A stretch of DNA of 32,746 nt from an uncultured Corynebacterium sp. (GTDB taxonomy: Bacteria > Actinomycetota > Actinomycetes > Mycobacteriales > Mycobacteriaceae): the NCBI RefSeq assembly GCF_943914615.1, contig NZ_CALUCS010000020.1, forward strand, positions 1-32,746. Reading direction: 5' to 3'. Each line of letters opens with the position of its first letter. The stretch's first letter is position 1. The position numbers and the translations under genes were made by a program. Shown piece after piece: positions 8,209-14,699 of the stretch. Under the pieces are notes generated by a model. That model saw nothing but the letters and a program-made list of their open reading frames with translations. It did not search any database and was not told the origin of the DNA.

Positions 8209-8996
8209 AGGCGCTCCTTTCTTAGCTGCGCCACCTCGCGCTCCAACTGCCCCGCCAGCTCACCCTGGAACTCGGGCAGCTCGGTGAGCCCAACCCCCAT
8301 CGCGCGGGCCAACAACCAGTCCGCCAACTGCGGATTCCTGGCCAGCACGGGGCCGTGCATGTACGTCGCCACCACGGAGCCCTGCACGGCGCCTTCGGCG
8401 CGCGTCTGCCGGAGGGCATCCTCTCCGGAAAGCCCAGCGGCTTCTGCGCCGTGGCTATCGGTGTTGCCCGTGCCGCGGGTCAGGCGGCCCAGCGGTTCGG
8501 CATCCGCGCCCAAGATAGTGGCACCCATGTGGTTAGCGAATCCCGTCAGCGGTTCGGTCAGGCCTGCCCCGCCGGTCACGGCGGAGGCCGCCGGGGTGGA
8601 GGCGATCTCGCCGATCATGCGTTCGGCGAGTTGGGACGTGGTGGCGTCAATAAGCCCCAAACCCTCAACCGTGCGACCGTGGCTGGTGAAGGATCGGCCG
8701 AACACCTGCAGGCCAGCGCAAATAGCCAGAACCGGGCGGCCAGCGGCGACCGCGCGGGCAATGCCGCCGTCGTTGATCAGGTGTTCCGCAGCCAGAACCT
8801 GCGCGGTATCCTCGCCGCCGCCGACGGTGTAAACGTCCAGGGACTCCGGGACGGGCTCGCCCAGGTGGATCGGGTGGATCTCCGCCGACAGGCCACGCAT
8901 GCGGGCGCGCTGGCGCAGCACTAGGGCGTTGCCATCGTCGCCATACGTGCCCAGAACGTCCGGTAGGATCAGGCCGATGTTCAGCTCAGTGCTCAT
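8205..8996 (-). CDS. gatD: Lipid II isoglutaminyl synthase, glutaminase subunit GatD
   Basis: GatD hydrolyses glutamine and hands ammonia to MurT, which amidates the D-glutamate of lipid II in peptidoglycan synthesis. It is a CobB/CobQ-type class I glutamine amidotransferase of 263 residues. The nucleophile is C93 in AICAGLQVFG and the partner histidine is H214 in YMHGPVLARNP. The GYTVGGGEDTAQ-like region (56-65) is also family-typical. About 20 extra residues lie around 180-203, before the catalytic histidine. Its ATG directly follows the murT stop codon (TAA|ATG), so the two subunits are probably made at matched levels. Confidence 0.92.
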   Translation of the reverse strand: MSTELNIGLILPDVLGTYGDDGNALVLRQRARMRGLSAEIHPIHLGEPVPESLDVYTVGGGEDTAQVLAAEHLINDGGIARAVAAGRPVLAICAGLQVFGRSFTSHGRTVEGLGLIDATTSQLAERMIGEIASTPAASAVTGGAGLTEPLTGFANHMGATILGADAEPLGRLTRGTGNTDSHGAEAAGLSGEDALRQTRAEGAVQGSVVATYMHGPVLARNPQLADWLLARAMGVGLTELPEFQGELAGQLEREVAQLRKERL

Positions 8997-10427
8997 TTAC
9001 GCTTCCCCTTCCTTGTCCAGCACCCGCTTCAAGTCACGGAACGCCGTGTAGTTCGCCAGAACCTCCACGCGGCCCGGCGGGCACGAACGGATCGCCTCGA
9101 CCGTGTCCTTGATCAGATTGTGCTCGACCGCTGCGTAGCCCAAGCGGACCGCCAGATCCGTGCCACGTTCGCCGGCGGCCACGACGTGTACGCCCTCGAA
9201 GTTTTCGAAGCGCACGTCCCACAGCCACGAGAGGTCCTGGCCGTCGGCGACCTGCCCATTCACGCTGATCACGAGGCTATCGGCGGTGCGGTCCACCATC
9301 GACAGGGCCTCCTGCCAGCCGGCAGGGTTCTTCGCCAGCATCAGGCGCACCTCGTGGTTACCGAAGTGCACCACGGAGTAGCGGCCCGCGACGTTATCCA
9401 CCTTCTCCGCGGCGGCGATGGCCTGCTCGGTGGAGATGCGGCGGGGGAGCAGCTCGCTGAGGGCCACGGCGGCGGCGACGGCCTGGGTGGCGTTGCCGCG
9501 GTTTGCGTTGCCCGGGAGGGTCAGGTTCATCGGGTGCAGGTTGCCCTCGCGGTCGATCAGGCCGTCGTCCGTGATGCGCCAATCGGGGGTTGGCCTGCGG
9601 AATTCCCGGCCATCTGGGAGCTTTTTTGCGGCGTACCAGTCCACCACGCCGTCTTCGCCAGTGCGGTGGATGATCGCGCCTTCGGTGCGCGGGCAGCTGG
9701 TGGAATCGCCCGCCCAGCCGAAGCCGGCACTGACCCATTGGACGTTTGGGGAATCCCAGGCGGCGGAGGTTACGGAGACATCGTCGCAGTTCGCGATGAC
9801 CTGCATGTTCGGGCGCGCCTCCACGCACGCGCGGAGGGTGCGCTCGATCTTGTTGATCTCACCCACGCGGTCTAGCTGGTCGCGCGAAAGGTTCAGCAGC
9901 ACCAGCACGTCCGCGTCGAGTTTCTCGGCGATTTTGGGGACGTGCAGCTCATCGACTTCCAGCACGACTGTGTCAGCGTCGCGGCCGGCAAGCAGCGCGC
10001 TGATCACGCCCGCGTCCATGTTGTCGCCACCCTCGTTAGTGCAGACGGTGGCCACCGTGCGGACCGCGCCCGCTAGCATGCGGGTGGTAGTGGACTTGCC
10101 GTTTGTACCTGTGACCAGTACCGTTGGGCGTTTCTTGCCATCCTTGCCGGCGCCGAGGCTAGCCATCAGTTGCGGATCGATGGCCCCGCCGACCAGGCCG
10201 CCGATCATGCCGCCGGCCCCTCGCCCTGCCTTTCTTGACGCCCACGTAGCCAGCTGCGCCATGCGAATCGCAACGGAGCTGCGGAACCGCTGCAGCGCGG
10301 AGCGACGTGCGCCGGCGGGCTGCGGCCCGGAGTGCTGCGTGCCCTGCTGCCCGGTGTTCTGGGCGCCCTGCGGCCCGGAGTGCTGCGTGCCCGCAGGCTG
10401 TACGCCGGTTCGATCAGAGTTATCCAT
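8997..10427 (-). CDS. murT: Lipid II isoglutaminyl synthase, Mur-ligase subunit MurT
   Basis: MurT is the ATP-using Mur-ligase-like partner of GatD. The 476-residue protein shows the P loop GTNGKST (107-113), LEVDELHVPK, LLNLSRDQLDR and the C-terminal WLWDVRFENF segment that carries family-conserved acidic residues. Two oddities stand out. The first 40 residues are a Gln/Gly/His repeat (two GTQHSGPQ units) not expected in MurT. The zinc-ribbon region normally holding paired cysteines keeps only a single Cys (SCPRTEG), and no CxxC pair occurs anywhere. Upstream, TACACT stands 7-8 nt before the ATG with no ribosome site, so a leaderless mRNA is possible. It forms an operon with gatD. Confidence 0.92.
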   Translation of the reverse strand: MDNSDRTGVQPAGTQHSGPQGAQNTGQQGTQHSGPQPAGARRSALQRFRSSVAIRMAQLATWASRKAGRGAGGMIGGLVGGAIDPQLMASLGAGKDGKKRPTVLVTGTNGKSTTTRMLAGAVRTVATVCTNEGGDNMDAGVISALLAGRDADTVVLEVDELHVPKIAEKLDADVLVLLNLSRDQLDRVGEINKIERTLRACVEARPNMQVIANCDDVSVTSAAWDSPNVQWVSAGFGWAGDSTSCPRTEGAIIHRTGEDGVVDWYAAKKLPDGREFRRPTPDWRITDDGLIDREGNLHPMNLTLPGNANRGNATQAVAAAVALSELLPRRISTEQAIAAAEKVDNVAGRYSVVHFGNHEVRLMLAKNPAGWQEALSMVDRTADSLVISVNGQVADGQDLSWLWDVRFENFEGVHVVAAGERGTDLAVRLGYAAVEHNLIKDTVEAIRSCPPGRVEVLANYTAFRDLKRVLDKEGEA

Positions 10428-10493
10428 GGGGATTAAGTGTACCCGCAGGGGCGTGCTGGAATTTGGAGGCTGGCGCGCCGGAAATGGCGAGCG

Positions 10494-10841
10494 TTAGTCC
10501 ATTTGCAGAACAGCGCGAAGTTCAGCGAAGAGTTCGGGCTTTACTAGGTGAGTGACAGTGCGACCTGTTCGGGCTTTGCGGAGCAGACCTGCATCGGTAA
10601 GCCGCTTTAGGTGGTGTGAGACCGTGGGCTGGCTTAGTCCCGTGATGTCTGTTAGCTGGTTTACGCTGATTGGTTCGCAGCCTTTGGCTGCCAGGTGGGA
10701 GAGTATTTGCAAGCGGGCGGGGTCGGATAGGACCTTGAACAAGGTGGCATAACGGGTGGCCTCAGGATCCGATAGCGGTCCTTTGCTCAAGGAGCAGCAT
10801 GTGGAGATGTCTGTGAGCGGAAAAATTTGCGGAGTGGCCAT
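10494..10841 (-). CDS. arsR: ArsR/SmtB-family arsenite-responsive repressor
   Basis: This small winged-helix repressor of the arsenic operon releases DNA when As(III) binds. From the ATG at 10841 the protein has 115 residues, with an AAGG ribosome site 9 nt upstream; a GTG three codons earlier would have none. The DNA-recognition helix is LTDITGLSQPTVSHHLKRL. With this start the cysteines fall at C15, C16 (STCCSL) and C55 (KGCEPI), the same positions reported for the As(III) site of C. glutamicum ArsR1. It is transcribed away from acr3, and three operators fill the 106-bp gap. Confidence 0.93.
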   Translation of the reverse strand: MATPQIFPLTDISTCCSLSKGPLSDPEATRYATLFKVLSDPARLQILSHLAAKGCEPISVNQLTDITGLSQPTVSHHLKRLTDAGLLRKARTGRTVTHLVKPELFAELRAVLQMD

Positions 10842-10853
10842 ACGGAGCACCTT

Positions 10854-10873
10854 ATATTGACAGATATCAATAT
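10854..10873. promoter_or_regulatory. ArsR operator 1
   Basis: A perfect inverted repeat, ATATTGA-N6-TCAATAT. It overlaps the acr3 -35 box and the arsR -10 box, so a bound repressor would block both promoters. Confidence 0.8.
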
Positions 10874-10885
10874 GCCATTTATATT
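10857..10885 (+). promoter_or_regulatory. acr3-arsC promoter
   Basis: A -35 box TTGACA (10857-10862) and a -10 box TATATT (10880-10885) have the ideal 17-nt spacing. The start would lie near 10892, leaving about 56 nt of leader that includes operator 3. The -10 lies at the edge of operator 2. Confidence 0.7.
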
Positions 10886-10897
10886 GACAGACATCAA
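10869..10897 (-). promoter_or_regulatory. arsR promoter (overlapping the acr3 promoter)
   Basis: On the minus strand TTGATG (10892-10897) and CATATT (10869-10874) are 17 nt apart. It interleaves with the acr3 promoter and both central operators. Confidence 0.45.
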
Positions 10898-10900
10898 TAT
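10881..10900. promoter_or_regulatory. ArsR operator 2
   Basis: A second perfect repeat, ATATTGA-N6-TCAATAT, 27 bp downstream of operator 1 and differing from it only in the spacer. Confidence 0.8.
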
Positions 10901-10913
10901 GTCATTTGGTTTT

Positions 10914-10933
10914 ATATCGACGTGTGTCAATGT
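10914..10933. promoter_or_regulatory. Degenerate ArsR operator 3
   Basis: ATATCGA-N6-TCAATGT keeps most of both arms. It lies in the acr3 5' leader, 33 bp after operator 2, where a bound protein could act as a roadblock. Confidence 0.55.
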
Positions 10934-10947
10934 CTAAGGAAGGTTGC

Positions 10948-12054
10948 ATGACAGCTTCACAGCGCCCGCAGATGTCCTTTTTGGATAGGTTCCTGCCCGT
11001 GTGGATTATCCTCGCGATGATTGCTGGACTGCTCGTTAATCGGGTGGTGCCAGAAATCGGAGCGAAGCTCGGGGAGCTGGAGGTGGGAGGGATCTCGCTT
11101 CCGATCGCGCTCGGCCTGCTGGTCATGATGTATCCGCCGCTGGCGAAGGTTCGCTACGACAAAACCCGGCAGATTGCGGCGGATAAGCGCCTGATGGCGG
11201 TTTCCCTTGCCCTCAACTGGGTTGTTGGGCCAGCGTTGATGTTCATCCTGGCCTGGGTATGTTTGCCCGACGAGCCTGAGCTGCGCACCGGGCTGATCAT
11301 CGTCGGCCTGGCCCGATGCATCGCGATGGTTCTGGTGTGGTCGGAGCTGTCCTGCGGGGATAGGGAGTTAACCGCCGTCCTGGTGGCGATCAACTCTGTT
11401 TTCCAAGTGCTCATGTTTGGAGTGCTGGGCTGGTTTTATCTGCAGATTCTCCCCGGCTGGCTGGGGCTTCCTACAACCTCGGCAGACTTTTCCTTCTGGT
11501 CGATCGTGGTATCTGTCCTGGTTTTCCTGGGTATCCCGTTGGCGGCTGGCTTGGCTTCCCGCGTGCTCGGGGAGAGGTTGAAGGGGCAGCAATGGTACGA
11601 GGAAAAGTTCTTGTCCGCGATCTCTCCCCTCGCGTTGATTGGTCTGCTTTATACGATCGTGCTTCTGTTTGCGCTGCAGGGAGAGCAGATTACGGACAAC
11701 CCGTGGGCGGTGGCTCGGACGGCGGTTCCGTTGGTGGCCTACTTCGCTGGAATGTTTGCCCTGGCGCTGGCTGTGTCCAAGGCTGCGGGGTTGAACTACG
11801 CTCAGTCTGCTTCTGTGTCTTTTACCGCTGCGGGCAACAATTTCGAGCTTGCCATCGCCGTGTCTATCGGTACTTTTGGTGCGACCTCTGCGCAGGCACT
11901 GGCTGGAACGGTCGGCCCGCTGATCGAGATTCCGGTGCTAGTCGGTCTGGTCTACGTCATGCTGTGGGTGGGGCCGAAGCTCTTCGCTGGCGACCCGACA
12001 CTGCCCGTGCGGCACAGCAGTCCAGCACATTCCGTCTCGATGGGGGAGGATTAA
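10948..12054 (+). CDS. acr3: Arsenite efflux permease, ACR3 family
   Basis: This 368-residue membrane carrier exports arsenite. About ten hydrophobic segments are visible. The family signature GLARCIAMVLVWSELSCGDRE contains the conserved cysteine in ARC, and AGNNFELAIAVSIGTFG is the second conserved ACR3 block. I chose the ATG at 10948 because AAGGAAGG (10936-10943) precedes it; ATGs or GTGs further upstream would overlap operator 3. ArsC follows 3 nt after the stop, so the two are translated from one message under ArsR control. The charged C-terminal tail after the last membrane segment is not conserved-looking. Confidence 0.95.
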   Translation: MTASQRPQMSFLDRFLPVWIILAMIAGLLVNRVVPEIGAKLGELEVGGISLPIALGLLVMMYPPLAKVRYDKTRQIAADKRLMAVSLALNWVVGPALMFILAWVCLPDEPELRTGLIIVGLARCIAMVLVWSELSCGDRELTAVLVAINSVFQVLMFGVLGWFYLQILPGWLGLPTTSADFSFWSIVVSVLVFLGIPLAAGLASRVLGERLKGQQWYEEKFLSAISPLALIGLLYTIVLLFALQGEQITDNPWAVARTAVPLVAYFAGMFALALAVSKAAGLNYAQSASVSFTAAGNNFELAIAVSIGTFGATSAQALAGTVGPLIEIPVLVGLVYVMLWVGPKLFAGDPTLPVRHSSPAHSVSMGED

Positions 12055-12057
12055 ACC

Positions 12058-12477
12058 ATGAGCAATAAACCCAAGGTACTTTTCGTCTGCGTAGGCAACG
12101 GCGGCAAGTCGCAAATGGCGGCCGCCTTGGCGGACAAGCATGCTGGCGAGGCCATCGAGATTCATTCCGCTGGCACCAAACCGGCGACGAAGCTCAACAC
12201 GGAGTCGGTGGAATCCATCAGCGAGGTCGGTGCGGACATGTCCGGTGGCCGCCCAAAGGCTGTAGATCCGCAGTTGTTGCGAGAGGCTGACCGGGTGGTG
12301 ATTCTCGGCAAGGACGCCCAGTTGGAGCTACCCGCCGACGCGCAGGGAACCCTCGAGCGGTGGGTTACCGACGAGCCCTCCGAGCGCGGTATTGAGGGCA
12401 TGGAGCGCATGCGCCTGGTGCGTGATGACATTGACGCCCGCGTGCGCGCACTTATCACCGAGCTGAAGGGCGACTAA
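12058..12477 (+). CDS. arsC: Arsenate reductase, low-molecular-weight phosphatase fold (mycothiol type likely)
   Basis: This 139-residue enzyme reduces arsenate to arsenite for export by Acr3. The P loop is FVCVGNGGKSQMAAAL with the catalytic C11. The family pattern is C-X5-R, but here position 17 is lysine (C-X5-K). WVTDEPSERG holds the expected general-acid aspartate. There are no further cysteines for an intramolecular disulfide relay, which fits the single-cysteine ArsC enzymes of C. glutamicum that use mycothiol and mycoredoxin; that inference rests on family knowledge. A strong GGGGGAGG ribosome site overlaps the acr3 end. Confidence 0.9.
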   Translation: MSNKPKVLFVCVGNGGKSQMAAALADKHAGEAIEIHSAGTKPATKLNTESVESISEVGADMSGGRPKAVDPQLLREADRVVILGKDAQLELPADAQGTLERWVTDEPSERGIEGMERMRLVRDDIDARVRALITELKGD

Positions 12478-12577
12478 CCGGCATCGACCTGGGTGACTAA
12501 CCGACACCGACCTGCCTGCTGGCTAGTCACCACTGGGCCGCCTGCTGGCTAGCAAACGCCGGCCAGTCTGCTGGCTA
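12472..12577. repeat. Short tandem repeats after arsC
   Basis: Two units of GACTAACCGRCAYCGACCTG (12472-12491 and 12495-12514) are followed by three CTGCTGGCTA units at about 12516, 12542 and 12568, period 26-27 bp. The first unit includes the arsC stop codon. No function is evident; the units mark the downstream border of the arsenic cassette. Confidence 0.7.
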
Positions 12578-12586
12578 TTAGGGGCG

Positions 12587-12697
12587 ATGTCCAAAATTCC
12601 ACGTCTTAAAATATAACTAATCTATTTCTGCAGGTCAGAGGGTTGCGTTTTTTAGCTGCAGATGAGCTACTTTTAATAACTCGTAGATTTTGGACAT
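12587..12697. repeat. 111-bp AT-rich imperfect palindrome (MITE-like)
   Basis: The terminal 11-bp inverted repeats ATGTCCAAAAT (12587-12597) and ATTTTGGACAT (12687-12697) are perfect. Inside, the arms stay partly complementary as far as paired CTGCAG sites, leaving a loop of about 22 nt. The element is far richer in A+T than its neighbours and carries no ORF. It could be a non-autonomous transposon remnant or encode a long hairpin RNA. I found no target-site duplication. Confidence 0.55.
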
Positions 12698-12757
12698 TGA
12701 CGCTCTAGCTGCCTCCCAGCTCCGGCGCCTTCGAAGGAGGGGGCGAGGTACGCCGGG

Positions 12758-14638
12758 CTAGTTCCCGCCGTTGGTGGAGCCCCTGGAGCCCCCGGAACTC
12801 TTGCGGCGCCGACGCCTCCGACGATTTCGCTTGCCACTGGGCCCCGGGATTTTCCCCTCGTGGCCGCCGGGGTTTGCATTGCCCTTGTGGGCGGAGTTGT
12901 TGGAGCGACCGTTCTTGTTCGACTTCTTAGACTTGCCGGATTTGCCCGAGCCAGAGCCGCGCCCATCTGACCTGCCAGAGCCGCTAGAGCCGTGTCCGCC
13001 AGAGCCAGACTCGCCACGCGGCCCGGCCAGCCCGCTGGTCCGCGGGCGGGCGTCCGCACCAGGCTTCGCCGGAACGTCCTCCCTCTCGCCGGGCTGCACG
13101 TTATCCAGCAGAGCCAGGAAGTCCTCGTCCCGGATCAGGGGAATGTTCTTCCGGTCGGCGTGCATCGCCTTGCCCCGCAGCTCGTAGTTTTCGTTGCACA
13201 CCACCAGCGAGCTGCGACGATTCAACTTCTCGCTATACGCCAGCCCCGCGGCGACACCCTGGCCGATCAGCACGTCCGGGTCGATCGCCACATCCGGGCT
13301 GACCACAAACTCCATCCCCTCGACCAGCGGCTCCCCGCGCTTCCACGCCCCGGGGTTTACGTATGGGCGGGGAGAGTTAGCGGCGTCAATACGAAGGCCA
13401 CTACGGCGCAGCCCAAATTGATCGGCCGCGAGGTCCTCAGGGTCCAGCACCGTCAGCTCGCCGTTGCGCTGCTGCGCGAGCGCGAGGGCGGCGGTGAGGC
13501 GCGCGTTCGCCTCGAGCAGCTCGTCGGGGTCGATGTCTTTTTTACTTAGTGACGCCACCGCACCCACCTCCGGCAGTGCCGTCGCAGGGGCCAGCACGGC
13601 GGACCGGCCGGCGTTTGCGGGAGCGTTTGCGCTGGTAGCCGGCTCGGTGGTGGAGTCGGCGGCGGTGGAGCTTGGATTGGTGCTGGAGCTTGGAGTGGGA
13701 GCCGTAGCGGTGGAGTCGGTAGCAGTGGTGGCAGCTTCGGCGGCGCGGTTGTAGCTGGCGACGATGGCGCGCACGCGGGGGTCGGTGGAGTCGATGGCCT
13801 GGCGTCGGGCGGTGGCAAGCGTGTCGATGATGGAGACCGGCGCGGGGGTTGGCTGGCGCCGACCACCGCGGCCGCGGCCGCGGCTGCGACGGCCGCGGTT
13901 CGCTGAGCGCTGCGACAGTTTGAACTCGTGGGTGATGAAGCCCCACACGTAGTCGGACTCATGCATGATGAGCGTGCGCCCGTCCAAGGCCTGGTGGATC
14001 AGCTGTGCGCTGGAGTTGAAGCCCAGCGCCTGGGAGAGCTCGTTGACCTGGTAGCCGTGGAGGTGCCAGGGGCCGGCGTCTTCGCCGGGGTTGAGGTGGC
14101 GGGTCAGTGCGCTGACTTCCTGGCCGATGTTAATGGTCGGCAGTTCGTCGGGGTTTGCAGCGTCGCCGGGGGCTTCCGCGCCGGGGCCGAAGAAAACCAC
14201 GGAAAGTGCCACCAGCCGGGAAGTTTTCGGGTGAATGCCGGAGGTGGAGATGCTCACGGCCGCAAAGGGAGCCTCCTCCTTGGAGGGGAGGTCGTGCAGA
14301 GCGGACTCGAGCTCCGCGCGGGGGCTCGACTGGTCGTTGTCCTCGCAGGAACTCCCGCTGACGCTCCCGCTGGAATCCGCGGCAGCTCGGACCTCGGGGT
14401 TTTCAACCGGAGCGGAGTACACCTCTGCCCCCGGCTCAGAGCGCCCTTCGGCGCCTGCGGGGGAATGGTTGTGGGCGGGGGAGGGGGCGTCCGAAGTACT
14501 AGCGTTCGAAGAAGTACCGTCCGAAAAAGAAACAGCGAGAGAACCTGCAGGGCGAGTTACCCTGCGGCGCGGGCGCCTTGGGCGGCGCGCGCCGGTGTGC
14601 TCGGGGCCGGGGGCGGCCGAGTGATCGTTCTCGTTCAT
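12758..14638 (-). CDS. DnaQ-like protein with degenerate exonuclease domain, RG-rich loop and BRCT-like domain
   Basis: The 626-residue protein corresponds in position to a C. glutamicum gene annotated as a polymerase III epsilon-like exonuclease. Residues 1-123 are disordered with a basic start (ARRPRRPRRRVTR). Residues about 124-290 look like a DEDDh exonuclease, but the first motif D-x-E-TTG reads S129-x-S131-TSG, and the HNxxFD site reads HESDYV. Thus the key acids appear lost. An arginine/glycine run (RGRRSRGRGRGGRRQ, about 248-262) interrupts the domain. Around residues 440-520 the pattern EGMEFVVSPDV...SSLVVCNENYELRGKA...IPLIRDEDFLALL resembles BRCT. The tail is Gly/Ser/Lys-rich, ending in an Arg-rich block. 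A nucleic-acid-binding, non-catalytic role is inferred. No clear ribosome site precedes the ATG. Confidence 0.75.
   Translation of the reverse strand: MNENDHSAAPGPEHTGARRPRRPRRRVTRPAGSLAVSFSDGTSSNASTSDAPSPAHNHSPAGAEGRSEPGAEVYSAPVENPEVRAAADSSGSVSGSSCEDNDQSSPRAELESALHDLPSKEEAPFAAVSISTSGIHPKTSRLVALSVVFFGPGAEAPGDAANPDELPTINIGQEVSALTRHLNPGEDAGPWHLHGYQVNELSQALGFNSSAQLIHQALDGRTLIMHESDYVWGFITHEFKLSQRSANRGRRSRGRGRGGRRQPTPAPVSIIDTLATARRQAIDSTDPRVRAIVASYNRAAEAATTATDSTATAPTPSSSTNPSSTAADSTTEPATSANAPANAGRSAVLAPATALPEVGAVASLSKKDIDPDELLEANARLTAALALAQQRNGELTVLDPEDLAADQFGLRRSGLRIDAANSPRPYVNPGAWKRGEPLVEGMEFVVSPDVAIDPDVLIGQGVAAGLAYSEKLNRRSSLVVCNENYELRGKAMHADRKNIPLIRDEDFLALLDNVQPGEREDVPAKPGADARPRTSGLAGPRGESGSGGHGSSGSGRSDGRGSGSGKSGKSKKSNKNGRSNNSAHKGNANPGGHEGKIPGPSGKRNRRRRRRRKSSGGSRGSTNGGN
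13536..13559 (-). repeat. GGCGTCAC/A-rich dispersed motif, exonuclease-like gene copy
   Basis: The minus strand reads GGTGGCGTCACTAAGTAAAA, continuing AAGA, in the linker before the BRCT-like domain, encoding VASLSKKD. It shares AAGTAAAAAAGA with the copy upstream of lysC. Confidence 0.5.
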
Positions 14639-14699
14639 GGACTACATACTACCCAGCGGGGAACCGTGCCCCGCTGGCAGGCTGCGTGGTTTCGGGACC

